In this document: positions 26,001-38,720 of the stretch, piece by piece
Layout: every line of letters starts with the position of its first letter
Position numbering within the stretch: the first letter of the stretch is position 1
DNA from: Theristus sp. LFF4_11
Lineage: Eukaryota > Nematoda > Chromadorea > Monhysterida > Xyalidae
Length of the DNA stretch: 64,000 nt
Assembly: GCA_030248135.1 (NCBI GenBank)
Contig: JASANC010003630.1
Coordinates: 1 to 64,000 of the forward strand
Direction of reading: 5' to 3'
The notes under the pieces: generated by a model
Told to the model about the DNA's origin: nothing
Seen by the model: the letters and a program-made list of their open reading frames with translations, nothing else
Database searches by the model: none
Made by a program: the position numbers and the translations under genes

Positions 26001-27800
26001 TGTGTACTTACTACTTGCTAATTGCTATTACCGAAAATTGATTTTGATTTGTCATGCGTGCGTAAGTTGTAGTCTCCCTGGATGTGTTCAAAAACGATAC
26101 GGTTACCTTCGGTATACATAGCTGTATCTAGCTGTACTTTCCGTGTTTTTCTGAGAATTGGTGTATTGTGGTTGATGATATCTCTGCTATTCATTATTGG
26201 TGAACTTTATTTGTGTTGAATATGTGTATACGGCCTGCATTAAATTGATATACGCTTCAGTTCCCGCAGTTAAGCAAAAATGCCCGCACAAAAACTCGCC
26301 CAGTGTTGTCGTTGATGATCGTTGATGTGTTGCTGTTGTTGTTGGTATTATTGTTTGATCATTCACGTTTTTGATCATTGCATGTGTTTTTTATGATCAT
26401 ATACTGCTCTGGAAACTATAAACTACTGTACCGAATTTGTGACTGAAAACAATGCTTGTTTGCTGCATTTCGCTCGATTGTCAATAATTGTCATTGTGTT
26501 CTTGATGACGACAGTTTTTTTGCTTCATGAGCTCCAGGATCGATTGTTCTTTGAGTGATTACTTTCGGCCTTTTATCAAACGGACACCCTACCACCACAT
26601 ACAATACAAAATTATTTTGGTCAGATCTTTCTAGTTGCCTATTATTCGTGTTTTTATGTTTGTTTTTGGTGGTATGTATACATTTTATTGCTGACATTGC
26701 TGACTGTGCTCTCGCGGCAACGATCTTCAAACACACACATACACTTGTGTCTAATGCAATTGTATCTAAATAGTTGGCTTTGTGTGTAGTTGTGCTTGTG
26801 CAGCATCAGAACATTACTGTGCGAAACTATTGTGATGTACTACGTACGATATGGGATTGCCGTTGTATCCATTGTTTACTCTTTCTAAAGCTTTTAATTA
26901 TTTTTATAAAATGTTCATTGTTATAGACACTTAGGCTTGTCGTACTTTCATTTACTTTTTTTGTCTTTTGAATTGTGCCGAACGTAAAGTTGGAAATTAC
27001 GTGGCACTCAACTTCCCGAGTACACTAAGACGTGGGTAGAAATTTTTGAACGTTGTTTTTTTCGTTTATTTTAATGGAAAATCCGTAACCAAAACATATG
27101 TAGTATTTTTTGTACTTTTTTGATGTAGATTTTTTAAGTTTTAACTGAAATTACGTATCCGTGTGCATAAATCATGATTCAGTCACATTGCTATACTCAC
27201 GTGCGCAATTCAGAGTTATGCATTCAAAAATTCAAACGTTCACACATTTTCCTGTGTTCTCTCTTTATTATCATATTATGCCAGTGTGTGTCAGCTTTTA
27301 CAAAGTTTCTTATGCTTATAAATCAACCATCTTTCTCGAACTTGCTTTCCATGTTTGCCTTGCTTCCTTGGCTGAACTGCATGCGCGGAGAATCAGTTGG
27401 TCACGTAAACTAACGTCGAGTCATGCAGAATGACTGCACCACGTGAGGTGGACACACCTGAAAACGTTAGTTTGCCAATTTATCTGACTCTGTGTCGCTG
27501 CAGCTGAACCCCCATTGTCATCATATTGTTAGGATCGATCCACTTGATCAATACGTGTGCGTTCATCTGTGTCCCTATTTTTTATTATTACTGTGTGTGC
27601 ATCTTGGTTTTATACTTTGTTTTTGGCTCTCTGGTTGGCTTTTGGTGTTTGCGATTGCCATTTGAAGAAACGTTGATAATTATACAATTTTATATAATTG
27701 GCATATAATAATTTCTATTGATGACCCACTGCTGTGCACGGTGTACAGGTCTATTATATTCGTTGTATTATTATTCTATTTTGCCATTCGGTTCAATAAA
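20021..27800. other. Long gene-free tract downstream of GW182
   Basis: About 7.8 kb without a reading frame above about 107 codons and without recognisable protein similarity. The plus strand is visibly T-rich. Candidate AATAAA signals on the plus strand are at 20632, 21461, 23405 and 27795. The first fits a normal-length GW182 3' UTR. The last leaves room for a very long 3' UTR or a separate non-coding transcript. No tandem array, terminal inverted repeat or RNA gene was recognised here. Confidence 0.5.
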
Positions 27801-28887
27801 ACTGTAGAAAATGGTTTTTCGCGGCGGTTGTTTCCCGGTTAGTTTGTAACTAGTTTTTCAGGAGACTGCAAGTGATTACACCATTCAGAATTATTTCATC
27901 ACTAACTTAGCGGAATTCGTAGGTGTCAGTAAAAAAACCATCGAGCACGTCACGTCACCATTCATGCAGTCGGTGTTTGTGCGTAAACGCCACATGCACG
28001 ACGGTGTGGCGGAACGTGGTATCTCATCTCCTACGTTTGCCGCCGTACGGTGCACCTAGCGCATGCCAGACGGAGCATTGCGGCAACGTGCGGTCTACGC
28101 GTGTCGCAACCACCGTCGCACGGGTGTAACATCAACATAAACGAGTGAAACTGTTGAAATTGTTCAGCGTGTCACTTCATTTCGTCAAAACATGGAATGT
28201 GCGTCTGTGCGTCGACGGACGCATAATAGCGCGCACATGCATGCAATGAAAAATGCATTTACCACGGAGAAAAACCAACCACAAGATACGTCCGTCGCAA
28301 TTTTGTTTACAACGACCATTTTTCAGATACGCTTAGCAGTCAAAAACGCTATCCGAGCTGAATGCAAACAAAAAATGAGAACATTAGGCAGCCACATTTG
28401 TAAAGATTTAGCCTTAAACAAACAAAAAAGTTGAGCTTAAAAAAACAAAACACCGGACACGTTCTTTTAAACATGTAAAATTAGTACATATTTAAATCTA
28501 CCTAGGTTTTATAAAAAATATTTAAATTTAAATAGTACACTACGGCGGTGTTTGCAAGGGACGTATAGGCACATCTAAAGTTCTGCATCTCTGTCTGAAT
28601 CAGCACAATTTCTGATTGACTTGGCCAGTCACGAATTTGTCTTGACTAGAATATGACAGTTTTAAAGTCAAATGCGAAAGCTGGTCTGCCTGGTGCCTGC
28701 ACGTTTTTTTCTGCCAGATTCGGTCTCGGCACATGTCCCTGATTGTCAAGAAAGGTTATTAGCATCAACCAACTGCTTCGATTATTTTTGATTTCCCAAC
28801 ATATTCGAATACACGACAATCACGTCACGACTGCTGACGCACGGTCGTGCCGAGACCCAATACGATGGACACCAACCATACTATCTA
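27801..28887. other. Intergenic, no supported gene
   Basis: Short cysteine-containing frames (for example 27923-28129) have no splice context or similarity I can name. The GC-rich patch at 27930-28130 differs from its AT-rich surroundings but I cannot assign it. Confidence 0.4.
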
Positions 28888-29025
28888 CGGTCGAACTCTA
28901 AATTATGGACAATCAGCTGGTTGGTTGGTGATCACATATATTGCTGTGGAAGCGGAGTCTGTTCTGCACGGAAAGCATGCATCACGTGATCAGCTGGTTG
29001 CCCATAATTTAGAGTTCGACTCCAC
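28888..29025. mobile_element. Short MITE, GTCGAACTCTAAATTATGG termini
   Basis: Terminal inverted repeats of about 30 bases (GGTCGAACTCTAAATTATGG inward to CAGCTGGTTG) flank a core of about 70 bases. The termini resemble those of the larger TA-flanked element at 56785-57573 (CAGTCGAACTCTATATAAGG), so I place it in the same Tc1/mariner-pogo-like family. A TA lies at the left edge (28886-28887); the right edge is not clear. 29026-29412 holds nothing else recognised. Confidence 0.65.
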
Positions 29026-29412
29026 AACAACGATTTGTACAATTTTGGCATTTGACTATAGCAGTGAAACGAAAACAATATGAAAGAATACCAACGAACT
29101 AAAAAACTCCAAAATATGACACTAGCCAACAGATCTGATTATCTGATTAGGTAATGTGGGTGAGAAGTTTCCGGAAGACACAAAGAAATCCGTAACACTA
29201 CCATCAATAACCTGGTAGCACCAGAACTAAGGTGCAAAACAAAGGTAAGGTTTGCACTGCGTGGCGTAGGGAGTGGATTGTTTGGGCACTAGAAAGTGCG
29301 GGGGCGCACAGAAAAAACATTCAAATTAAAAAAAAACATTTGAAACAAAAATAATCGTGCCTCGTCACAATTCAACATTCCACATTTGACGAACACGAGA
29401 GCGATTCTTAAT

Positions 29413-32400
29413 TTAGCTGATCTGACAGTGCTCATTTGCGGAAAGACAACCGTGTTCCGGCTTCAGTACAGACTCGACAACCGCCTGAAAATGAAAGGCA
29501 GCAAAGCTGAACGAAAACACAACAGTGTGAAAAAAAAACAACAAAAATAGCATCACAGAATGAAAAGCACACGAACTTTTGTGAGATAAATCGCTGTCGA
29601 TGCACCACGGCCGTCCGTGCTGAACGGCAGATGGTAGAAGGGCGTCATGTCGTCACGATTCGTCAGCTTGCGATCGTCCGAGAACATCTCGTGAGCTCGC
29701 TTGATCAGCTGCAGATGAATACAAATAAAAGCAACCGGTATCATCGGTTCTTCCTTTCAATCCCCGACCAAAATGCTTGTGAAAGCAGCGCTAAATCAAT
29801 CAGCAATCCTTGCCTTGTCCATATCAACCGGCTGTTTGAATGTGAACTCTGCGTTTCGATCGAGCACCAACGACACGATCAGTAGTGCCTGAATAGTAAA
29901 ATCATTGAACTGCACGTCACACACTTTTACTTAAAAACCGTGACCGATTCCGATCTTCAATCATACATAACTACATTTTGACAACATCGATCTTAACAAC
30001 AACAAAGCAACCTCCAACATGATACGTCGGTATTCAGAGTGTCGAATTTTGCACAGCAACGACTCGAATGTCAACGAGAACGCCATTTCAAACTCGGTCA
30101 TGTCAGACAGCAGCGGCTGCTATAGAGTGAGAAAAAAACAATGAAGGTACGCAAGAAAAAGAGCAAAATGGTGGGTTTCAAAACCAAATTCTGAGGGGAC
30201 GGAATTTAGGTTCAACCAATCAGCGAGTATCGTGCAAAATGTAAATTTCGAAAAGAACGCAACAATGGAAACGAACCTGTGGCAAATAATTGCCGGTGAC
30301 CTTGATGCCACCATGGCAGCGCTCCATCAGTTTCCACATTCGATCGTGGAACTGCGTCGGTAGCCGGTTGATTAGACCGTTCAACTGACGCTGTTGCATT
30401 GGTTGGCTGCAAAATGTGTCCATTCACAGCATTGCACAAGTGACAAACAGAAGATCTGTGCTCGACATTTGGCTGACTGGCTCCGATTATGAAGCGATCT
30501 TCTCCCGTGGTTCTGGTTCTGCGACTCAATTCGTTTGCTTGATGCGGCAATTCAAAGTTGCCTCAATGACACTGTCGTTTGTCAGGGACGCAGGTCACTT
30601 TCAGCACACTTGGCATCGCCGTGTCACACATGGAAATCATTTGCAATGCATGCGTTCATTCGGTCGCAGCCAGAACGCACAAATTTGAGTCGATGAGCCC
30701 TTGAAAGACGTACAGTTCCGGGTGGAAGTCACCGGCGAGCAGGCGCTCAATGAAGACGACCAGATGCGACGGCGACAACTCGTAGACGGACGTGCACGTG
30801 CCGACCTTGAAGGTGCTCAGCTTGTGGTACTTGCGGACGCCCGCCTCAAGGATGCTGTGCGCGTGCGCGTGACATCTGACAGACAAGCATGGCAGCCATG
30901 CGCGTTCGCATCACGCTTGAATGCAACGCCCATGCAAGCACAACCGGCAAACCAGCAAAGCGATACTCACCTCAGGATCAGCTGCATCGACTCGATCAAC
31001 CAGCCGAGTCTGATGCTGAGCATTCCGTCGAACAGTTTCGGCTGTGCGTCAATCAGCTGAGAGCACGCCAGCAGAACCTCAAACAGAAAACATGTGTTTT
31101 CATTTCAAATTGACAGAGAAACGATCGTGTCAAACACGACCACAGCGTTCAGTACAAGGGTGAAAGTAGGCCAGCAGGCACTTCTTGCATCATGACGCTC
31201 ATCCCTTCGTTCTCGTCGTTGGCCGCCTCGAACATGTAACGTGCAATGTCGGCCGGCACCACCGGCTTGTCCAGCAGCACTTCACGCTCGTTCATGGCGC
31301 CCAGTGTCACCTGGAAAATTGAATTCATGCGCAAATACGCAAATCTATCGAGTCTATCAACACCTTTCTGAAAAAAGTTCTGAACACTGAGCAGCATTTC
31401 CGATTTACAGCGCAGTCAATCACCAAAGCCAAGTTGAGTCACCCGTTTCCCCCTGACGAGCAGCGTTGTCAAACTCGGCGCCAGACTGTCCACGGTTTTC
31501 TGGAGTTTCGCGGCGCAAAACCGCACCACCCACCAATGCTTGCGTGACTCGGCCATTCGGTAGAGACGCTCCATGCGTTCACGGATTGACACTGAAAAAC
31601 GCTCAGAACACGTTTGTGCTGCTATTACCGTTTGTTCTGGTGCTGCAACTGAACATTATGCCTGCATAGGCAATGTTTTACGTGGAAATTCAAATTTACT
31701 CAAGTTACACTGCTCCCTGAGATACGACAGGGCCATTCAGAATTACGGCCCATCAAATTAGACAGTTTCGAATCCATTTGAGGACAGAATAGTTTAGAAT
31801 TTCCGCATCAAGCACGAAGCTAATTTCTTGGTTGGCATTGCATTCTGCAGTCGAAGAACCAAAAAAAGACACAAAGTCAACGAGTTTTCCAACGAACATT
31901 CATCGACCACAAAGTTAGCGTGCTCCTGCTTCCACAGCTTCGCGAGCACCATCGCCTGCATGCGCATGCTTGTGTCAGGCGCCAGCCTCAGCGTCTCGCA
32001 CAACACATTCGTCGGCTTGTTTGCAACGTCCGCCTGTGCTTGATCGTCAATTTATTCATTTAACGGAAAGTCATATTCAGCACGTTGTTCAGTTCTGTTT
32101 TGCTCAGGGCGTATAAACGCCAAGCACGTGCGCAAGGAAACCAGTACCAGACCAGCAAGCTAAGCACAATTCGCTCATTCGCTCATTCGGGCTGCATTCT
32201 TCCAGTTCGACCATGACGATATGACATTCCATTTAGGATTCCGCCACAGGAAAGTGATGCAGCGAAACGGCAAACAATGAGCAACGTACGTACCATTGTG
32301 AAATCGCGGTCGAGCTCAACGGGGCACGTGTGCAGATCGTGCAAGCTGACGAAGTCGCCGTGTGCCGTGTCGACCTCCTGGAACACCGGCAGCGTGAACT

Positions 32401-35400
32401 CCATCTTGGCGCCCTTCTTCACGAAATCAACGTGCTCGATGCAGCCGGCGCCCACCAAATTCTGTGGGTTTGTGGAAACTTTTAATAAAAAACTAATAAA
32501 GGTGGTTTATTGTTTGATCGATAAACTAATGAACACGGTGTCAACTTTCTCGATAAGTGTTGTAACAATGAGCAAGTTCCATTGCTAATAGACGACATTC
32601 CACGCACAACGCAGAAACATAACACGTTGCTTCAGAGCTGTAGTGGTTGACAAGTTTTCCGTCAAAACCAAACTAGCAACATTTTCTCCGAAGACGACAA
32701 AGTGACTGCCAACACGAACACACCTGTACCCGTCCGACCCTGACCCTGACGCCGTCGACGTATCCATTCTTGAGGGCAACGAGCAACTCGAGCATCTGCT
32801 CGAAGTGTTCCCGATGATGCCGACCACCCCAGACCGTGTCCTCACGCAGCACCAGGCAGTACGTCGGTCGGCCGTCTAGTTTCCATCGATTCGCCACGAA
32901 ACGCAGGTCACTCTAAGGAAAGTGAACGAACGAAAAGGTGGACCAGAAAAAAACACTTTTGCAACATCTCCACTTCTCCAGGTCAACCAAACTTTCTGTA
33001 GATCTGAAGCAACACCCCGATTCACCTTTATGTTGTCGATCAACACTGCTGGGTCAGCAGCGGCGTAAAAATCGCTCACTTCAAACGTCAACGGATAGCA
33101 GAGCACTGTGTCGCCGAACACGCGGTAGATCTGCAAAAAACGGCACGTCACAATTCAGTTAAAAAGTATGCTGAACTTTATGAATTAGCAAAACTGAGCG
33201 TAAGCTTGTCAAACAAAGCTGTAATGTATTGAGAAAACTTCTTCCAAATGTAATGTGTTGAAGTTGCGAAGCTCAACCGACCTTGCACGTGCTCAGCACT
33301 CCAAACGGTCGAGGGGGTCGACCACTCAATTTCAGCCCGAGCGCTTCGAAACTGCCGAGTGACTCAAACACCTGAACGCACAAACAGTTCACACCATTGT
33401 CTGCTTCTGAATGTAGCTCAAAACAGCCAGCTGCCTTCGAAAACTGCCCAAAACTCTACGCAAAATGCGTGCAAACGGCTGTTTTTGCGACCGACCGTAA
33501 CGAGCCGACCACTCGGCCAGACCTTGACCGGCTCGACCTCGCTCGGCGTCTGCGTCACGATGCCGTACGTGTTCAACATCGACTGCAGACGCTTCGTCTC
33601 GGCGATGATGGCGATCTGTGCTACTGGGTGCGCGTCGGCGATCATGTCGCCCTGCAAGTAACGACAGAAATGCAAATCAACACCAAACGCAACAGCTTCC
33701 AAGCGGCAATCACCGATATTTTTGGTAAGTCGCAAAGAGCAGTAAAAAAGCGAAAGCGAAACAAGCGACACACACACGAGTTCAGCCACGGCCACATGAA
33801 CAACTGGGAAAAACGGGAAACATTGTCGCAGAGTGATAACGGATCTCTATGGCGCTGGCTGTTCTAAAGTTCTAAACACCCGAATTCTAGCGAAAAAGGC
33901 TGCAATTTTTTGCATGCTCATGAACGAACATTCCGATTACCTCGATAGCGACTGACCACTGTGTGAGAAAAAAAACTCATTTCTCTGCGACGATGTAGAA
34001 AGGAAGAAAAAACAAAAAGTAAGTGAGAGAACGCCCCCGCGGATGGACTGATTAATGTTTGTCAAACAAAAAACGCAATCCATCCAGTCAAACTTACACG
34101 CGCTCTCTGTTCATGACTGTCGGCCTGACGACAAAAGAAAACAAGATTTCAGCGTTTCAGTTGGGAGAACGAGTTCGATGGTTTCGCTGTGTTATTCGGA
34201 AAGATACAGCAGAAAATGTTTCAAAAATAGACGAAATCAGGAAACGGGGTTAAATCAAAGAAATCAGGTTTGCAGGAAACACAGAACAACAGAAATAATT
34301 GTTGGAACCGTACTGTTGACTCTGACGTACTGTGACCGGAACGCCACGGTTGGGCGCTCTGTTGAGAACAAGACAATTACGAGAGAGAAGCACAATCATC
34401 TTTGCAAACAATTGTCGATAAGATGAAAAAACGTGGTCGTTACACGAGGAGTTTTGGGGTAAAAAGACCTTTGAACAATTGGTCGAGTGGAATAAAATTG
34501 GAAAATTTGCTAACAAACGGCGACTTACGATCGGATCGCTCCATTGAACACTCAACTAGAGCTAATGTTTGACCACGACACCCATGCGACGGTGTGGTCT
34601 ACTGTGCGGTGTCACACGGTGCACACTTTCGAAAATTGATGTGTGGTGTGCGCGTGTGGCACCGCACTGGCATGCCTGCTTTGCACCACAGATGGGGTTG
34701 GTCAGCTGACAAACCTGGAAGGCCGAGTGACGATGGTGGAATTTCGGCCGCTGACTCGCTGCGACGTGCCGATAGACGGGGTCGAGCTCGCTCGTGTGAA
34801 TCAGCTTGTCCTCTGTGAATGCCCATGGCACTTCTCAACAAATACAATCTCAGCACACGTTTTCTCAGGTGACGATTGATACGCAGTACGATCAGTTAAG
34901 ATTACTAAATGCAGATAATGAAGTCTGTGTCCGGTGCGGTGCGGGAATATAAAAAAGTTACGACAGCCCTTAACGCGGCTCGCATGACGACGGCTCTACT
35001 TTGGGTTGCCCCGCCCACCGTGGTACACCGCAGCAGGATGTAGCTGTAAACTGGTGCGGCTTACTGAGCAGGCGTGCAATGATCATGAGCGCCTGCGCCC
35101 ACAGGAACACGCCGTCTTCGATGGCGTTCATTGGCTCGTACACCTCAGAGTTCGGCTTCAAACGTTCGTGCTCGACGCGCTCTTCGCTGACGATGAAGCA
35201 TTTCGGCACCACTTGAATCGCTGCAAATGCACGGTAGAAGTACTGGAAGTGTGGCATGAAAAGGAAGGTAAGCTGCCATTTCCCATAAAACCCAGTGGAG
35301 TTTCGTACCTTCGGATTTAATAGATGACGGGAGGAGGGGCGCTCCAAAAATAAGAAAGGTTGCACAAGCACAACCGACGAAAACGAACCATCTCTGTCCA

Positions 35401-37824
35401 ACGTCAGCAGTGAATCATTCTCGTTGTCGCCGACTATTTTCCTCCAGTATTTGTCCGCCTCTTGCTCGTCCCCTTTCAAAGCGGCTGCAAATAGAGCAAA
35501 TGTACATGTAGTTCTTGTGGGATCTGCGTTGGTTTTCTTTTGCTTAAAAGAATAATGCAGTGTGTGTAAATTCCGTTCAAATTACCAGTAATATACAGGA
35601 ACAGATAAAACATCGGCCATTGCGATTCGATCTTCTCAAAGTTGACCGTTTCGTGCGCGTCATAGAAACGCTTGTCCCTGTCTTCAACCACCGTGCAATA
35701 GCCGTCACGTAAGAATCTAAAAAAACTGCTTGCATTTGTCACTGCGAATATGGCAATGTCCAAATCAAGATGGCCAATTCCCCGTCTAATTTCACCGATG
35801 AACACGCGCGCACATGCTATTCCATATTACGTAGGCGTGGCGAAGCATGAAAGCAGCAGCCAACCTGCGAATCCCGTAACGCCCCTCCAGTTTTCGCATG
35901 ACTTTGTCCGTGGTCCTCGCTAGCAGCGTCTCGTCATGTGTCGCATAGCATGGCCAGCCGATCGTCGGTAGCAGAGCGGCATCGGTGTTCTAGAAATGTA
36001 CACAACTGTGATCTTCTAGACTGTTTTGTGGGCAATAATGTGGATGTAGCTAAATGGAACTCAACTAAAACGTAAATATTCGCCAACAAAACTAGCAGAC
36101 AACGTCAAAACTGCGAAAACAACCACCTTCGACGCAGACTCGCGCGGCAGCATCTGTTCGAACGTGGTACGATTGCGGTTGTGCGCGTCGATGTCAACGT
36201 AGATGACGCTGTCCTTGCGACCCTTGGTGCCGTACACGTTGAAACCGTTGATCGCCTCAAGGGCGGCCTTGAAAGAAACACCAGCGAAGTGAACGAAAAA
36301 TACCCGATAAAATAAAACAACTATAGTCAAACTGTAAAAAAGTGCACGTTTTGCAGTGTGTGAAGCTGATTGGCTGCATCGAGTTGGTTGGACCACTCAG
36401 CGAGCTGTTCAATTCTAAAGCAACTATTCCAGCCGAGATCGATGGTTTCAGTAAACCACTGCTGATTTTACTGGCAGCCATTCACACAAAAAGCAACAGC
36501 GACCTTGGTGATGCCGAGACTGCTGGCGTGCAGCTCGCCCTGTCCGTCGTTGTAGCGGGTGCCTCGTTCCCACATGCCGTAGTCGGGCGTTCGATATGCT
36601 CGCTCGATGTAGTACACGAGGTTCTGCACAAAGTTCACCTCTGCCGGCTCCCACACCAGCTGGTGCTCGTCGCCACCGCTCGATGTCATGTTCACCAACG
36701 CGATCAGGTACAGCGAGACGACGTCGATCTGGGGCAAACTCGCGAACATTTGGGGTTTTATGTTTAAAAATGTTTCATAAACGTTTATTGGTCCAATAGT
36801 GCCTGCTGCACCGCTGAGCTCTCGAATGAAATCATGAAACACATGAAACGCAAACTCATTCACAAATTCAGCGCTGTCTTATTCAGGCATTCGGTGGTGT
36901 AGCAGTAGCAGTCGCACTACTAGACTGCAAAACTTTTGTGAAACTGGCCCCTACTTGCTGTCGTAATCAGTTCATTAAACCAAGAGATTCGATGCAGAGC
37001 AGGCTGTGCACCTGTAAATGGCCATAATCCTTGGCGTCGATCGTTGGTTTTCCCGTTTCAAGACTGAACCGCGAGTGCAGCGCAAACGCCGGGTCGTTCG
37101 TTCGTTTGAATCGCTCGAGTTTGTCCGCCTGGTGCATCCAGCAGCTGAGGATGCCGCGCATCGTCTTGCGCGCCGACTCTCGCAGCTCGTGCTGCCGCCC
37201 GCGGTCGTCATCTAGACGTCTGCAATTTCGAATTCTGTCGTAAATTGTCAGAGTTGGAATTTGCTTCGGTCGGTGCAGAAACTTTTGATGATACAACACA
37301 TTTCCAACGGAACTGATTTGCGATTGAAGTTGCGCATTCGTCTGGGTCGTTTCGAAAAAAACAGTGTTTCGACTTTCGCCCTGCTGTTTGCCGAAACGAA
37401 AGCGAAAACACCGATTTGTTTACTTGTACGCCGCTGAAGTTGCCCAAAGTGCGAGCGCACAGTAAATGCTGTCGCGCACGTAGCCGTCGCTTGTTTCGGT
37501 CGAATAGCGCGGAAACAGACCGGTGGTGACACTTTGGTAGCGCAGCAATTGTGACTGCACTGCAAACGAACAACGTAAAAGCCGTCCAGATTCAGAAAAA
37601 CGAACGAAAACCAGAAAACAAGAACTGATCCAGTGCTCAAGTCAAATTCATAATCGTCAATCAAATCACAATTTTGGATGCACAAATTGTCAAGAAAATA
37701 ACAAACCGGCTTCATAAACAGCATCAATCGGTGACGTTTGCATCTGCAATTCCTTGTCCGTGTGCAGCAAATAATGCTGCGTCAGTCGTCGGAACTTCGA
37801 CAACGGATCGTGACGCCTTGACAT
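29413..37824 (-). CDS. PHKB: Phosphorylase kinase regulatory subunit beta
   Basis: PHKB is the regulatory beta subunit of phosphorylase kinase, which activates glycogen phosphorylase in the cytosol. Twenty-five exons join in phase for 1117 residues (human about 1093): 37824-37707, 37559-37424, 37219-37012, 36728-36504, 36267-36127, 35989-35865, 35716-35586, 35484-35389, 35220-35065, 34812-34715, 33651-33496, 33371-33282, 33130-33026, 32912-32724, 32461-32294, 32033-31898, 31591-31443, 31310-31182, 31077-30971, 30854-30681, 30406-30277, 30119-30012, 29888-29814, 29708-29577, 29484-29413. Family marks include [113 protein letters not shown]. It ends CQIS, a CaaX-type box as in mammalian alpha and beta subunits. 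The intron after 29814 has a GC donor (GCAAGG). An in-frame ATG 23 codons upstream (37893) is an alternative start. Confidence 0.97.
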
Positions 37825-38030
37825 TTTCGATGTGACTTGGTTTTTGCGCTTTAGATCGATTTTGGTTTGATCGTTCTTGGTTTGGTTGGTCAATCAATCG
37901 ATCTGTCGTCTTCAATCTCTACTGAGCAACGATGTGCGGGCCGTCGTGTTGAGTCCACACACTCCCTGTCCCTAGTCTGAGTCAGTTACTCCCGCCACCG
38001 TCGAGACTCGAGGAACAGCTGAACTCTGAA

Positions 38031-38225
38031 GTTCGAAAATTTTAAACTTAAAAAAACTTTTTTAAATCAGGGTTTTTTAATCAATTAAAAAAAACAAATT
38101 TTTGCCATCAAAATAGTACTTTCATCTGAAAATGCGTTAAAGACACTTTCCACAGAAAGTGACTTTATGATTTTTTTGCCCAGAGCTTTGTGTGGATTTT
38201 GTGTCTGGCAGAATTTTTTTTGACA
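38031..38225 (-). repeat. Second copy of the BUD13-upstream module
   Basis: Reads on the minus strand as ATTCTG..CAGACAC, then AAAGTCACTTTCTGTGGAAAG, AACGCATTTTCAGATGAAA, ending in TTTAAAATTTTCGAA. It matches 3016-3244 with small indels and lies upstream of PHKB in the gene's direction, as the other copy does for BUD13. Confidence 0.6.
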
Positions 38226-38235
38226 GTTTCTACTT

Positions 38236-38514
38236 TCACGTCAAAGATCGGTGAGCAAAGTCCAGATACCGACAGAAGCCTTCTGCAATTGGTTTCATCA
38301 TGAGTTCGTTAGTGGACCACACAGCAGTAAAATGCCTTGTTTTAGGCTTCGAAATCGTCGGTCCGTAAAAGTAATGCGTCATGTATCGGTCGGCGGCTCT
38401 GTGGACGGGCTCGGGACTTTGGAAGAAGTCGGAGAAATAAAACAAGTCGTATCTGTCGAACTCTTCCTGTCGATAGACGATTTGCCTCTTTTGTTGATTT
38501 GGACGGCGAGCCAT
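38236..38514 (-). CDS. Possible small protein, 92 residues, unrecognised
   Basis: A single uninterrupted frame starts MARRPNQQKR, is rich in aromatic residues (RYDLFYFSDFF, MTHYFYG) and ends YLDFAHRSLT. I do not recognise a family. A basic start followed by aromatic patches would fit a small mitochondrial or membrane-associated protein, but that is only an impression. It lies head to tail with PHKB, with the dispersed module between them. No introns or polyadenylation signal were identified. An in-frame ATG ten codons upstream (38544) also exists. It may be a chance frame. Confidence 0.3.
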   Translation of the reverse strand: MARRPNQQKRQIVYRQEEFDRYDLFYFSDFFQSPEPVHRAADRYMTHYFYGPTISKPKTRHFTAVWSTNELMMKPIAEGFCRYLDFAHRSLT

Positions 38515-38720
38515 TGTAACGAATAGTCGCACCTCACGGCGCATAAAGCGACTAATAACAGACGAACAGTAGCGTATCTGACTTCACAGAAGGTGACGAT
38601 TGTCAGGTCCATTACACGACCTCAAACCCCTCGCTCGGCCAACCTAATTCTTCCACACTTGGCAATAGCTCAACTGTTTTATTGTGATACTTCAACACTT
38701 TTATTACCATTGGTCACCAT

